NCBI GenBank assembly: GCA_030149965.1 | Contig: JASLHB010000009.1 | Span: forward strand, 1 to 22,317 | Source of the DNA: Wohlfahrtiimonas sp. | Lineage (GTDB): Bacteria > Pseudomonadota > Gammaproteobacteria > Cardiobacteriales > Wohlfahrtiimonadaceae | Direction of reading: 5' to 3' | Length of the DNA stretch: 22,317 nt | Shown: positions 1 through 8,690 of the stretch, piece by piece | Numbering within the stretch: position 1 is the first letter of the stretch | Layout of the letters: each line of letters starts with the position of its first letter | Translations under genes and position numbers: made by a program | The notes under the pieces: model-generated | The model's input: only the letters and a program-made list of their open reading frames with translations | Told to the model about the DNA's origin: nothing | Database searches by the model: none

Positions 1-122
1 GGTTTTTCAAAGAATTCACGTGCACGTACGTCTGCAATTACGCCAGCTTTTTCACAAGCACGCTTAAAACGACGCAGAGCAACGTCAAAAGGTTCATTAT
101 CACGAATCTTGACGGAAGGCAT
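1..122 (-). CDS. rpsU: 30S ribosomal protein S21 (5' part, runs off window)
   Basis: The first 40 codons of a minus-strand gene start at ATG 122-120 and leave the window at base 1. The protein begins MPSVKIRDNEPFDVALRRFK and continues with a CEKAG segment and an REFFEKP segment. This matches the N-terminal half of bacterial S21, a protein of about 70 residues in the small ribosomal subunit platform that assists translation initiation. A strong Shine-Dalgarno (GGGGTGA on the minus strand, near 128-134) precedes the start. A near-consensus promoter and a leader with a hairpin lie upstream. In many gammaproteobacteria rpsU is followed by dnaG and rpoD, but that side is outside the window. Identity is firm despite the truncation; the truncation is only the window edge. 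Confidence 0.96.
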   Translation of the reverse strand, partial: MPSVKIRDNEPFDVALRRFKRACEKAGVIADVRAREFFEK

Positions 123-161
123 TAAACATCACCCCAATTTAATTAAAGTAAAATATAAAAC

Positions 162-184
162 GTTTTTTGATAAATTCAAAAAAC
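162..184 (-). promoter_or_regulatory. Leader hairpin in the rpsU 5' UTR
   Basis: A perfect 9-bp inverted repeat with a 5-base loop lies inside the predicted rpsU leader. Read on the minus strand the arms are GTTTTTTGA (184-176) and TCAAAAAAC (170-162). It begins a few bases after the predicted transcription start and ends about 40 nt before the start codon. It is AT-rich and has no T run directly after it on the minus strand, so it does not look like a terminator. It could be a stabilising 5' stem or a regulatory structure; the role is unknown. Confidence 0.4.
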
Positions 185-196
185 ACCAAGTTGAAA

Positions 197-225
197 ATTA
201 TATAGGAAATAGTACTTGATGTAAA
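197..225 (-). promoter_or_regulatory. Predicted sigma-70 promoter of rpsU
   Basis: On the minus strand there is a -35 element TTTACA (225-220, 5 of 6 consensus), a spacer of exactly 17 bases, and a perfect -10 element TATAAT (202-197). The start of transcription would fall near 190, giving a leader of about 68 nt before the rpsU ATG. This is the best promoter match in the window, which suits a highly expressed ribosomal protein gene. The call rests on consensus matching only. Confidence 0.75.
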
Positions 226-333
226 AGAGAAAAGCTCTTTAGCATGAATTAATATGTGAATTACTTTATAAATTGCGCAGTAATAAGCAATAATTTGGGT
301 CTATAATAATATTTTTGGCGAAAGGTGACGCAA

Positions 334-834
334 GTGGCAAAAGCGAAAATAGATAAAACCAATGCAATGCGGTTATTGGATCAATTAAAAATTAATTACG
401 AAGCATTGAGTTATCCATGTGTGGGCGATGAGGTTTTGGGTGGAATTGAAGTGGCAGAATTAATTGGCGAGCCAGCTTCTGTTGTTTTTAAAACTCTAGT
501 CACGCATTCAGACAATAAAGATTTTGTGGTTGCAGTGATTCCAAGTGATGAACATTTATCATTAAAGCAATTGGCCAAAGCAAGTGGACATAAAAAGATA
601 GAAATGATTCCTGTGGCAAAAATTGAATCGTTGACGGGCTATATTCGCGGTGGATGTTCGCCGTTAAAAATGAAAAAAGTATTTCCGACATATATTTCAG
701 ATAAAGCAGAGAAGCTTCCATATATCATCGTTTCGGCTGGGAAGCGTGGTGCACAAATTAAGATCGCACCAGCAGATTTATTAAAAGCCATCAAATATCA
801 ATTTGCTGATATTTCCGACTTAGAAGAAGAATGA
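334..834 (+). CDS. ybaK: YbaK/EbsC-family Cys-tRNA(Pro) deacylase
   Basis: YbaK-type proteins hydrolyse cysteine mischarged onto tRNA(Pro), a trans-editing step that protects translation fidelity in the cytoplasm. The 166-residue product has the family hallmarks: a VFKTLV segment holding the conserved lysine (about residue 53), GYIRGGCSP (about 102-110), and SAGKRGAQIKIAP near the C-terminus. Length fits the family (about 155-165). The start is a judgement. GTG 334 is preceded at 5 bases by AGGTGA (323-328), a good Shine-Dalgarno. An in-frame GTG at 325 would overlap that site and lacks a ribosome site of its own. A TATAAT at 302-307 could be the -10, but I find no matching -35. The gene is divergent from rpsU. 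Confidence 0.92.
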   Translation: MAKAKIDKTNAMRLLDQLKINYEALSYPCVGDEVLGGIEVAELIGEPASVVFKTLVTHSDNKDFVVAVIPSDEHLSLKQLAKASGHKKIEMIPVAKIESLTGYIRGGCSPLKMKKVFPTYISDKAEKLPYIIVSAGKRGAQIKIAPADLLKAIKYQFADISDLEEE

Positions 835-838
835 ATTA

Positions 839-847
839 TGGTATGAT
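839..847 (+). promoter_or_regulatory. Candidate extended -10 promoter for the rlmD-gph-rdgC-parE group
   Basis: TGGTATGAT at 839-847 fits the extended -10 pattern (TG, one base, then TATGAT, 5 of 6 consensus). It lies just after the ybaK stop (832-834) and 33 bases before the rlmD ATG. No good -35 hexamer is visible at the normal distance, which extended -10 promoters can tolerate. Transcription would begin near 854. Confidence 0.45.
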
Positions 848-879
848 CGCTTCTTTTTCTTTTAGGGTTTTGAGTAGAT

Positions 880-2220
880 ATGGCAAAGCAACGTAGACGT
901 AAATTTTCACAAGAACCTTTTGAAGTTGCGATTACGGACATCACGCACGATGGCCGCGGAGTTGCGCACGTAGAAGGTAAAGTTGTTTTTGTGAATGGCG
1001 CTTTACCTGATGAAGTGGTCATGGCTCAATATGTTAAATCTCGCAAAGATTACGATGAAGCAATCACGGTTGAAGTATTAAAAGCATCGGAAGATCGCGT
1101 TGCACCAATCTGTGATGTTTTCGGTACTTGCGGCGGTTGTTCATTGCAGCACTTAGATCCTGAAAAACAAATTTTCTTTAAAGCAAAACAATTGGCAACA
1201 AACTTAAAAAAACAAGCCAAGTTAGACTTTGATGTGGAAGCGCAAATGGCACCTTTGCGTTCACCAAGCGAACATTATCGTTTTAAAGGTCGTTTGGGCG
1301 TTAAATATGTCGCGAAGAAAGAAAAAGTATTGGTTGGCTTCCGAGAAAAATTTGCACCGTTCATTGTTGATATGGATCGTTGTCCAGTTTTAGAAGCGCG
1401 CGTTGGTGATTTATTGCCACAATTATCTGCATTGATTGGTGGATTAACTTTATTAGATAAAATTCCACAAATCGAAGTTGCGATTGGTTCAGCGCAAGTT
1501 GCTTTAAGCTTCCGTGTTCTGGAAGAGCCAACAGAAGATGATTTGGCTAAATTGAAAGCATTTGGTGTAGAGCATAATATCTTAATGTATTTACAGCCAA
1601 AAAATGAAGCTTCGACTTATTTATTAAGTGAAGTGGAAGATACTGAAGATTTATTGAATTACAGATTGTTGGATCGATTAACCATGGCATTTAAGCCATA
1701 TCACTTTACGCAAGTGAATCCAATGATTAACGAACAAATGATCAAGCAAGCGTTGAAGTTGTTAGATTTGAAAAAAGATGAAAAAGTTTTGGATCTATTC
1801 TGTGGTTTAGGTAACTTTACTTTGCCATTGGCATTGGAAACTGGCTCTGTGATTGGCGTTGAAGGCGATAAGAGCTTAACAGAATGGGCTGCGAAAAATG
1901 CAGCGAGAAATAACTTAGATAATGTGGAATTCTATTGTACGGATTTAACACAGAATCAAGATGATGCGGATTGGATGCAATTGAAATATGATGCGATTTT
2001 GGTCGATCCACCAAGATCAGGCGCATTAGAAATGATGCCATATTTGGGTAAATTAGCACCAAAACGTATTTTATATGTTTCTTGTCATCCTGCGACTTTA
2101 GCGAGAGATTTAGAAGAATTGGTTAAATATGGCTATGAAGTAACAGAAGCTGGCGTGATGGATATGTTCCCGCATACAGCGCATGTTGAATCTATGGCGC
2201 TTTTAGTGAAAAAAGATTAA
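880..2220 (+). CDS. rlmD: 23S rRNA (uracil-1939-C5)-methyltransferase RlmD
   Basis: This is an RNA m5U methyltransferase of the RumA/RlmD type, using S-adenosylmethionine to methylate a uridine of 23S rRNA. Residues 10-70 form a TRAM RNA-binding domain. Cys78, Cys84, Cys87 and Cys168 match the four ligands of the family's 4Fe-4S cluster. The C-terminal Rossmann domain has the SAM motif DLFCGLGNFTLPLA (305-318), DPPRSGA (376-382), the catalytic cysteine in SCHPATLARD (Cys402), and FPHTAHVE with the general-base glutamate (Glu437). The length of 446 is close to E. coli RlmD. The intact TRAM domain and cluster favour RlmD over TrmA, which lacks them; RlmC (U747) is less likely on length and N-terminus. 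It starts at ATG 880 and is followed after 46 bases by gph. Confidence 0.93.
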   Translation: MAKQRRRKFSQEPFEVAITDITHDGRGVAHVEGKVVFVNGALPDEVVMAQYVKSRKDYDEAITVEVLKASEDRVAPICDVFGTCGGCSLQHLDPEKQIFFKAKQLATNLKKQAKLDFDVEAQMAPLRSPSEHYRFKGRLGVKYVAKKEKVLVGFREKFAPFIVDMDRCPVLEARVGDLLPQLSALIGGLTLLDKIPQIEVAIGSAQVALSFRVLEEPTEDDLAKLKAFGVEHNILMYLQPKNEASTYLLSEVEDTEDLLNYRLLDRLTMAFKPYHFTQVNPMINEQMIKQALKLLDLKKDEKVLDLFCGLGNFTLPLALETGSVIGVEGDKSLTEWAAKNAARNNLDNVEFYCTDLTQNQDDADWMQLKYDAILVDPPRSGALEMMPYLGKLAPKRILYVSCHPATLARDLEELVKYGYEVTEAGVMDMFPHTAHVESMALLVKKD

Positions 2221-2266
2221 GCATTCACATTTTATAAATGTTTTTATAAATATTAAGGATGAACAG

Positions 2267-2938
2267 ATGACAATTAAAGCTATTGGTTTTGACTTAGATG
2301 GAACGTTGGTGGACAGCGCACAAGGATTGGGAAGTACGGTTGATTCAATGTGTGAACGTTTGAATTTGCCGCAGCCGGGCAAAGCGTTGGTCACAACTTG
2401 GATTGGTAATGGCGTAGAAGTTTTATTAGATCGTGCATTAGAATGGGCAAAAGCGCCAGTTGATCCTGACTATCGTCAACAAGCAATGGCTGTATTGTCT
2501 GAATGTTATCAGAATGAATTGTTATCAGGCAGCCCATTATTTCCGGATGTTAAAGAAGTTTTAACTGCATTGCATCAAGAAGGTTATCAGTTAGTATTGA
2601 TTACAAATAAACCTTCTAAATTTGTGCCGGGATTGATGGAATATTTGGGAATCAGTGATTTATTTACTATGATGCTCGGTGCAAATGATTCTATTCAAAT
2701 TAAACCGCATCCAACGCCGATCTTTAAAGTACTGGGCGAATTAGGTTATTTGCAGTCTGAATTTGTTTTTGTGGGCGATTCTCGCAATGATATTTTGGCT
2801 GCAAAAAATGCTGGCGTTCGTTCGATTGCTTTAACTTATGGCTACAATTATGGATTGCCGATTGCCAACGAATCACCAGATTATGTGATTGATAATTTCG
2901 CGGAATTATTGCCGCTCATCCATCAATTAAAGGATTAA
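2267..2938 (+). CDS. gph: Phosphoglycolate phosphatase (HAD superfamily)
   Basis: The 223-residue protein has all four HAD motifs. Motif I is FDLDGTLVDS with nucleophile Asp9 and acid/base Asp11. Motif II is TNK (113-115). Motif III is the lysine of KPHP (Lys146). Motif IV is GDSRND (170-175). The cap sits between motifs I and II (subclass I). The late YGYNYG segment (191-196) is typical of Gph, which removes phosphate from 2-phosphoglycolate, a product of 3'-end repair of oxidised DNA. AAGGATGA provides the ribosome site ahead of ATG 2267. The stop lies one base before the rdgC start, so the two are surely co-transcribed. Related HAD phosphatases cannot be fully excluded from motifs alone. 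Confidence 0.88.
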   Translation: MTIKAIGFDLDGTLVDSAQGLGSTVDSMCERLNLPQPGKALVTTWIGNGVEVLLDRALEWAKAPVDPDYRQQAMAVLSECYQNELLSGSPLFPDVKEVLTALHQEGYQLVLITNKPSKFVPGLMEYLGISDLFTMMLGANDSIQIKPHPTPIFKVLGELGYLQSEFVFVGDSRNDILAAKNAGVRSIALTYGYNYGLPIANESPDYVIDNFAELLPLIHQLKD

Positions 2939-2939
2939 A

Positions 2940-3824
2940 ATGAGTTTTAAAAATTTATTGATTTATCGTTTCGAAGAACCTATAAAAAATAATATCGAAA
3001 CAATTGAAGAGCAATTGTCAGAGAAGCCATTAACAGCTTGTTTAACGCAAGAATTAGAAAGCTTAGGTTGGTTGCCAGTATTTAAAGAAGGTAATCAATA
3101 TGTCGAAAAAATTAATAATGCACTGTTTATTCGATTGGGCATTGAGCAAAAATTATTGCCAACTTCTGTGATTAAAACAGCTGTTGAAAAGAAAATCATC
3201 GACAAAGAATTGAAGCATGTGAGCCGTTCAGAAATGAAAGAGCTTTATGAAATCGTGACGAATGAATTGATGCCAAATGCATTGGTTAATCGTCATTCGA
3301 TGATGGCTTATATCGATTTAGAAAAGAACTGGTTGGTTGTGGATGCGAGTTCATCGAAGAAAGCCTCCATTTTAACAAGTCATTTGCGCAAAACATTGGG
3401 CAGTTTGCCGATTGTTCCATTTGTGCCAGAAAGTTCTGTGAATGCAGCATTAACTCATTGGGTGATGAATGGCGTTCAATCAGATGCTTTGGAATTGCTT
3501 GATGATGTGGAATTGAAAGAGCTGAAAGATGAAGGTGGAAATGCGAAATTTAAAGGCGTTCCATTGGATGCGAAAGAAGTTCAGGATCCATTGAAAGATG
3601 GTTGGCAAGTGATGAAGTTGATGCTGAATTTTGATGAGCAAATTGCTTTCTCAATGGCTGGCGATTTTATATTTAAACGTTTGCGCTTTTTAGAACGTTT
3701 TGAAGAAAATGTGAATGACGAAGATGATCCGTTATTACAAATGCAAGCTGAGTTATATTTGGCGATCGATCTGTATCGCAAAATGGTTCAGCATGTTTAT
3801 GATCTCACCAATAATGCAAAATAG
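2940..3824 (+). CDS. rdgC: Recombination-associated protein RdgC
   Basis: RdgC is a ring-shaped, non-specific DNA-binding protein that restrains RecA filament formation and is linked to replication fork repair. The 294-residue product matches the family from end to end: an N-terminal FKNLLIYRF segment, a GWLP segment (about 42-45), the KLLPTSVIK segment (about 75-83), a central KTLGSLPIVP stretch, then WVMNGV, LLDDVELKEL and the late FKRLRFLE. Length is close to the usual 300. The ATG at 2940 starts one base after the gph stop and a 14-base gap separates it from parE, so it belongs to the same operon. No frameshift or missing region is visible. Confidence 0.93.
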   Translation: MSFKNLLIYRFEEPIKNNIETIEEQLSEKPLTACLTQELESLGWLPVFKEGNQYVEKINNALFIRLGIEQKLLPTSVIKTAVEKKIIDKELKHVSRSEMKELYEIVTNELMPNALVNRHSMMAYIDLEKNWLVVDASSSKKASILTSHLRKTLGSLPIVPFVPESSVNAALTHWVMNGVQSDALELLDDVELKELKDEGGNAKFKGVPLDAKEVQDPLKDGWQVMKLMLNFDEQIAFSMAGDFIFKRLRFLERFEENVNDEDDPLLQMQAELYLAIDLYRKMVQHVYDLTNNAK

Positions 3825-3838
3825 TTAATAGGTTTACA

Positions 3839-5737
3839 ATGGCTGAAAAGAAATATACCGCAAGTTCAATTGAAGTTTTAACTGGGCTTGATCCTGTCAA
3901 AAAACGTCCGGGCATGTACACCGATACAACAAGGCCAAATCACTTGTTGCAAGAAGTGATTGATAACTCGGTGGATGAAGCGTTGGCAGGATTTGCGGAT
4001 CATATCACGATTACTTTATATAAAGATGGATCTTATGGTGTTCGTGATAATGGCCGCGGAATGCCAGTGGATATTCATCCAGAACATGGCGTGAGTGGCG
4101 TTGAATTGATTTTAACGAAGTTGCATGCGGGCGGTAAATTTAATCAGGATGTTTATCATTATTCTGGTGGTTTGCACGGCGTTGGTGTTTCTGTTGTGAA
4201 TGCTTTATCAAAGCGTTTAGAAGTAACAGTGATTCAACAAGGCTTTGAATACAAAGTTGCCTTTGAACACGGCGATTGTGTTGAAACATTAAGTAAAGAA
4301 AAATACGCGAATAAAAAAGATCAAGGCACAGAGGTTAGATTCTGGGCAGATGCTTCATATTTTGACTTTGAGAAAGTTGCGAAAAATAAATTAATTCCAT
4401 TATTGAAAGCAAAAGCGCTTTTAGCAGCTGGATTAAAAATTACATTGATCGATGAATTAGTGCCTGAAGGTTCTGATGATGCGAAGATGGAATGGTTTTT
4501 CCAAGGCGGAATTACGGAATATGTAGAAGATCATTTAAGTGGTTATGAGATTTTGCCAGTTGCACCAATTATTGGTGAGTTTACAGGTGAAACAGAAGAA
4601 TTCACTTGGGGATTGGCTTGGAATAAAGAAACAACTGCAATCATGATGGAAAGTTATGCGAACTTGATTCCTACAGTTCAAGGCGGAACGCATGTTAATG
4701 GCTTGAAAAATGGTTTAACAGAATCGATTCGTGAATTTTGTGATCAACGCAGTTTATTGCCAAGAAATTTGAAAATCACGCCAGAAGATGTGATGCATAA
4801 TTTGAACTTCTTGTTGTCATTGAAAATGGTTGAGCCACAGTTTGCAAGCCAAACGAAAGAGCGTTTAAGTTCTCGTCATATTGCGACAACAGTTTCGGCT
4901 GCTGTGAAGGACTTTTTTACATTGTGGTTGAATAAGCATGTAGAGGAAGGCTTAGAAATCATTACGTTAATCATTGAGAATGCTAACGCACGCGTTAAAT
5001 CATCTAAAGCAGTTGTGCGTAAAAAGGTTTCTCAAGGGCCAAAATTGCCAGGTAAATTGGCCGATTGTATTAGCAATGATGTTGCATTGACCGAATTATT
5101 CTTAGTGGAAGGTGATTCTGCTGGCGGTTCAGCGAAGCAAGCGCGTGATAAAGAAGTGCAGGCGATTATGGCGCTTCGCGGTAAAATTTTGAATACGTGG
5201 GAAGTGGATTCTAGTCAGATTTTATCTTCACAAGAAATCAATGATATTTCAATTGCTATTGGCGTTGATCCTGCGAGTGACAATTTGGATGGATTGCGTT
5301 ATGGTAAGGTTTGTATTTTAGCCGATGCTGACTCGGATGGATTGCACATTGCAACGTTATTATGTGCGTTGTTCTTGCGCCATTTTAGACCGTTGGTTCA
5401 GGAAGGACATGTGTTTGTTGCAGTGCCGCCGCTTTATCGTATAGATATTGGTAAAGAAATACATTATGCTCTTGATGAATATGAAAAAAATGAAACTATA
5501 AAAAAATATAGTCAGGGTAAAAAACAAGTTTCCGTAACTCGTTTTAAAGGTTTGGGGGAGATGAATCCTATCCAATTGCGTGAAACCACAATGGCGCAAG
5601 ATACAAGGCGCTTAGTACAGTTAACTATTGATGACTCTGATATAAATCAAGTGTTTGATCGGTTGTTGAATAAGAAAATGAGTGCTAAACGAAAAGAATG
5701 GATTGAAATTCAAGAGTTTAATGAGCTTGATGTGTAA
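3839..5737 (+). CDS. parE: DNA topoisomerase IV subunit B
   Basis: ParE is the ATPase subunit of topoisomerase IV, which decatenates sister chromosomes with ParC. The 632-residue product has the GHKL ATPase fold: EVIDNSVDEALAG with the general base Glu46, DNGRGMP (70-76), and GGLHGVG (110-116). A transducer domain follows, with QTKERLSSR (338-346). The TOPRIM domain has LVEGDSAGGSA (422-432) and the metal-binding DADSDG (496-501), and the C-terminus has the TRFKGLGEMNP motif (567-577). ParE is preferred over GyrB because of QTKERLSSR and because the roughly 170-residue TOPRIM insert of proteobacterial GyrB is absent. parC is not adjacent. It is the last gene of the rlmD-gph-rdgC-parE group; no clear terminator follows. 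Confidence 0.95.
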   Translation: MAEKKYTASSIEVLTGLDPVKKRPGMYTDTTRPNHLLQEVIDNSVDEALAGFADHITITLYKDGSYGVRDNGRGMPVDIHPEHGVSGVELILTKLHAGGKFNQDVYHYSGGLHGVGVSVVNALSKRLEVTVIQQGFEYKVAFEHGDCVETLSKEKYANKKDQGTEVRFWADASYFDFEKVAKNKLIPLLKAKALLAAGLKITLIDELVPEGSDDAKMEWFFQGGITEYVEDHLSGYEILPVAPIIGEFTGETEEFTWGLAWNKETTAIMMESYANLIPTVQGGTHVNGLKNGLTESIREFCDQRSLLPRNLKITPEDVMHNLNFLLSLKMVEPQFASQTKERLSSRHIATTVSAAVKDFFTLWLNKHVEEGLEIITLIIENANARVKSSKAVVRKKVSQGPKLPGKLADCISNDVALTELFLVEGDSAGGSAKQARDKEVQAIMALRGKILNTWEVDSSQILSSQEINDISIAIGVDPASDNLDGLRYGKVCILADADSDGLHIATLLCALFLRHFRPLVQEGHVFVAVPPLYRIDIGKEIHYALDEYEKNETIKKYSQGKKQVSVTRFKGLGEMNPIQLRETTMAQDTRRLVQLTIDDSDINQVFDRLLNKKMSAKRKEWIEIQEFNELDV

Positions 5738-5815
5738 ATTTAAAATTGATTTTATAAATCTCAACTAGTAAACTTGCGTGATTAATTCTATAAAAATTAA
5801 TTGAGGATAATAATT

Positions 5816-6853
5816 ATGGCTAAAAAGCCCAGCGTATGTATCGGAATAGACATTGGTTCTTATTCTATAAAAATTGCTGAAGTACAAAAAAAAGGTAAGG
5901 ACTATATTCTGACGCGTGGACTGGTTTTTAACTGTGAAGGTGACTGGAAAGATGGTTTGCCTATGGAAGTTGATGTTGCAGGAATTAGCTTAAATAAAGC
6001 GATTCATGCATTTGGTGGGGCAAAAGAAGCAACAATGGCCATTCCAACATCCGCTGCTATGGTTCGTTCAGTACCAATGGAATCTAAACTCAAGGCTGAT
6101 GAATTATGGAAAACAATTGAGGCAAACGTTTCTCAGTATTTTCCGTTTTCTGCTGAAGAAGTTTTCATTGATTTTATCCCAATTAAGCCATCTATGACAA
6201 TTGAAGATCATACTGATGTGTTAATTGTGGCTGCACAAAAAGAATTTGTGAATCAAAGAGAGATTTGTGCGGATATTGCGGGTGTTAAAATTAATGCAAT
6301 CGATATTAATATTTATGGATTACTAGATTTATTACATATGCAAGAAACATTCGCAAACATGTCAGATTATGATGCTGTGATGATTTTTGATATTGGCTTA
6401 TTCCAATCAAGTTTGAATATTGTGACAGGCGATCAATCCGTTTATGTGCGTGAAGTGCCAATTGGCGGTGAGCGTTTAACGCAAATTATTTCTGATAAGA
6501 AAAATATTTCTTTATCAGATGCTGAAGCAATGAAGTTGGCAAAATCTGCAGATATTACAGAATGCATTGAACAATTTGCTTCTGAAATGAATATGCAGTT
6601 GCAATCAGCGATAGATGTTTATGTTTCTAATAATCCTCAAGTAACGCCACATGCAATGTATGTCGTGGGCGCAACAGCTTGCTATCAAGAAATCGAACAA
6701 GCATTTAAAGCCCAATTGGGTGCATTAGATGTAAGTTCTTTAACGCCAGAAGCATTGTTTGATGTTGAGTCTAAAGTTTATTCTAAATTGAATGATGCAA
6801 GTATTCATAGTTTAACAACAGCAGCAGGTTTGGCAGTGAGAGGATTATTATAA
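5816..6853 (+). CDS. pilM: Type IV pilus inner-membrane platform ATPase PilM
   Basis: PilM is a cytoplasmic actin-like protein that binds the N-terminal tail of PilN and forms the inner-membrane alignment complex of the type IV pilus. The 345-residue product opens with IGIDIGSYSIKIAEV, the phosphate-1 motif of the actin/FtsA fold, and has a second motif near FDIGLFQSSLNIV. The start chosen is ATG 5816, with GAGGATAA five bases upstream. An in-frame TTG at 5801 overlaps that ribosome site and is unlikely. The 78-base gap after parE is AT-rich, with TATAAA at 5790-5795 but no clear -35, so the operon promoter is uncertain. The pilM stop overlaps the pilN ATG by one base (TAATG at 6851-6855). 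Confidence 0.95.
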   Translation: MAKKPSVCIGIDIGSYSIKIAEVQKKGKDYILTRGLVFNCEGDWKDGLPMEVDVAGISLNKAIHAFGGAKEATMAIPTSAAMVRSVPMESKLKADELWKTIEANVSQYFPFSAEEVFIDFIPIKPSMTIEDHTDVLIVAAQKEFVNQREICADIAGVKINAIDINIYGLLDLLHMQETFANMSDYDAVMIFDIGLFQSSLNIVTGDQSVYVREVPIGGERLTQIISDKKNISLSDAEAMKLAKSADITECIEQFASEMNMQLQSAIDVYVSNNPQVTPHAMYVVGATACYQEIEQAFKAQLGALDVSSLTPEALFDVESKVYSKLNDASIHSLTTAAGLAVRGLL

Positions 6854-7404
6854 TGATTGTAAAAATAAACTTATTACCATGGCGAGAAGAGCTTAAACTC
6901 CAAGAAGAAAATAAAGTTAAACGTGTTCTAGCGCTGTGCTGTATGGTCGGTGCTTTGTTAGCGGGCGCTCTGTTATTTCTTGTACAAGAAGAATTAAACT
7001 CACGTCAAGTAAGACTTAATATTATTAATGCTGAATTTACACAGCTAGGTAATGTTGAAGCTCAAATGAATGAGCGTAAAGCGCAAACAGAACGATTAAA
7101 GCAGCAATTGGATGTATTGCAGAGTTTATCTGCTCAGCGCTCAGAAGTTGTGAGTTTGATGGAGAAATTTTCTTCAGTAACGCCACAAGATGCTTTCATT
7201 ATTTCTTTAGCATTTACATTGGATAAGATTAGCTTTAATGCTTTGGCGAAAGATCGTGATGTTTTAGCTATTCACTTGGATAGTTTGGACAATTATATTG
7301 GTCCTGCACCAATTCCACCGCATTTAGAAGTGATGATGGATGGCAATCGTGTTGTTTCTTATGGTGTTGAAGTAGATACTGCCAAAACTAAGGAGGCTAA
7401 ATAA
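6853..7404 (+). CDS. pilN: Type IV pilus assembly protein PilN
   Basis: PilN is a bitopic inner-membrane protein that pairs with PilO and holds PilM through its cytoplasmic tail. The product (183 residues) begins MIVKINLLPWREE; INLLPWRE is the hallmark PilM-binding motif. A single membrane helix follows at about residues 24-45, then a periplasmic coiled-coil region (about 50-95) and a small globular domain. Start and stop overlap both neighbours in TAATG form, which indicates translational coupling and fixed stoichiometry with PilM and PilO. Confidence 0.95.
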   Translation: MIVKINLLPWREELKLQEENKVKRVLALCCMVGALLAGALLFLVQEELNSRQVRLNIINAEFTQLGNVEAQMNERKAQTERLKQQLDVLQSLSAQRSEVVSLMEKFSSVTPQDAFIISLAFTLDKISFNALAKDRDVLAIHLDSLDNYIGPAPIPPHLEVMMDGNRVVSYGVEVDTAKTKEAK

Positions 7405-8069
7405 TGAATATTAACTTGGATTTTAATGAGTTATTGACGATTGAATATTTAGCGAAACAGCCTGTATGGATAAAAGCTATTGTATTTTTAGTCAGTACGA
7501 TTGCTACATTTTTGATTGTATTTTTTGGTGCATTTAAATATTTAGAGTATGCGGATCAATATCAAGCCCAGAAAAGTAATGAAGATCAAAAGCTTAAGGA
7601 ATTAGCAACGAAATTAGAATTTAAAGCATTAGCTGATAGATATTTGGTGGAAATTGAGCAAGTAAATCAAATGTTAGAAGAAGTTCGTAAAAAATTACCA
7701 AGAGAATTAAATGCAGCTAACTTTATCGAACAATTAAACTTGAATGCTTTGCAAGCAGGTATTGATGTGAAAAAATCTATGCCATTAGCGCCTGTATCTA
7801 AAGGTTTTTATACTGAGATTCCTGTAAGAATTGAAGGTTGCGCAACTTACGATCAAATCGGTCAATTTGTGGCTAATTTGTCTGAAATTGAACGTATCAT
7901 TACATTGGATAATTTCGGATTAAATAGTTATGTGCCAACAAGTCAATTGCCACAAGGCATTGAATCTTTGAAGGGCGTTACTAATGTAACCATTCCGACA
8001 ATTGATTGTGGTTCATCAGGTCGACAAGCATTTGCTGCGATGATTGCAACATATAGATATAATTCATAG
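7404..8069 (+). CDS. pilO: Type IV pilus assembly protein PilO
   Basis: PilO is the inner-membrane partner of PilN. The 221-residue product has a short cytoplasmic N-terminus, one membrane helix (about 23-47, ending in FFGAFKYLEY), a coiled-coil stretch (about 50-95) and a periplasmic ferredoxin-like domain with the family's FIEQLNLNALQAGI and GCATYDQIGQFVANLS segments. The ATG overlaps the pilN stop by one base. The pilP start follows after 11 bases. Fold and gene order make the call firm even though PilO sequences diverge quickly. Confidence 0.93.
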   Translation: MNINLDFNELLTIEYLAKQPVWIKAIVFLVSTIATFLIVFFGAFKYLEYADQYQAQKSNEDQKLKELATKLEFKALADRYLVEIEQVNQMLEEVRKKLPRELNAANFIEQLNLNALQAGIDVKKSMPLAPVSKGFYTEIPVRIEGCATYDQIGQFVANLSEIERIITLDNFGLNSYVPTSQLPQGIESLKGVTNVTIPTIDCGSSGRQAFAAMIATYRYNS

Positions 8070-8080
8070 GACGTATAACA

Positions 8081-8677
8081 ATGAATAAAAAAATGATTAT
8101 AGGACTATTGTTTTCTACAGCAATTTTACAAGGATGTATTGAACAGTTTGAACGCTCAGCACCTGTTGAAGAACGTATTATGGAAACTAAACAGTCAGTT
8201 GCCCAACGTGTAAGATCTATCAAAATTGAGAGTGTGGCGAATCAAATTAGTTTGGGTGATACATCTTTGTTTTATCTTCAGCAAGGACGGGATCCATTTG
8301 TTGCCACAGGATTTTTTAAAGGACTGTTTAATTATGGTGACTTTAATGTTGTTTCTAACTCTAAGGTTCGTTTAAAAGAAGATCCATCTCGACCAAAAGG
8401 TTATCGTCCTGGCCCATTTGAGAAATATGAAATAGGTGGCGTAACAATGATTGGTGTTATGTCATTAATGGATGGCGAAACAGCCGCTCTCATTGACGTT
8501 GGCCAAAATAAAATTATGATGATTAAAAAAGGCGATTATATTGGCCGAGATTTTGGTAGAGTAACGAATATTACAGAGAAGTCAGTCTTAATTGAGGAGA
8601 AGTTTGGTTCTACGAGCCGAGATGATCCTGATGCGTGGATTGTTTTACCGAATAAAATAGATTTGAAAATAAAATAA
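8081..8677 (+). CDS. pilP: Type IV pilus lipoprotein PilP
   Basis: PilP is an inner-membrane lipoprotein that links the PilN/PilO complex to the secretin PilQ. The 198-residue product starts with a lipoprotein signal peptide ending in the lipobox LQGC, so Cys19 would be acylated. A flexible linker follows, then the C-terminal PilP beta-domain (about 65-195), with FEKYEIGGVTMIGVMS and KKGDYIGRDFGRV segments. The family usually has a DPF in this region; here RDPFVATGF at about 70-78 fits that pattern. A 13-base gap containing TTGGAG leads into pilQ. Confidence 0.94.
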   Translation: MNKKMIIGLLFSTAILQGCIEQFERSAPVEERIMETKQSVAQRVRSIKIESVANQISLGDTSLFYLQQGRDPFVATGFFKGLFNYGDFNVVSNSKVRLKEDPSRPKGYRPGPFEKYEIGGVTMIGVMSLMDGETAALIDVGQNKIMMIKKGDYIGRDFGRVTNITEKSVLIEEKFGSTSRDDPDAWIVLPNKIDLKIK

Positions 8678-8690
8678 TTGGAGAATATTT

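Noticed and set aside
2227..2245. Small hairpin with T run between rlmD and gph (ACATTT, TAT, AAATGT, TTTT)
   Set aside because: Only 6 bp and almost all A-T; too weak for a terminator, and the genes around it look like one transcript.
3839..5737. GyrB as an alternative identity for the topoisomerase subunit
   Set aside because: The length of 632, the missing TOPRIM insert and the QTKERLSSR segment all fit ParE better.
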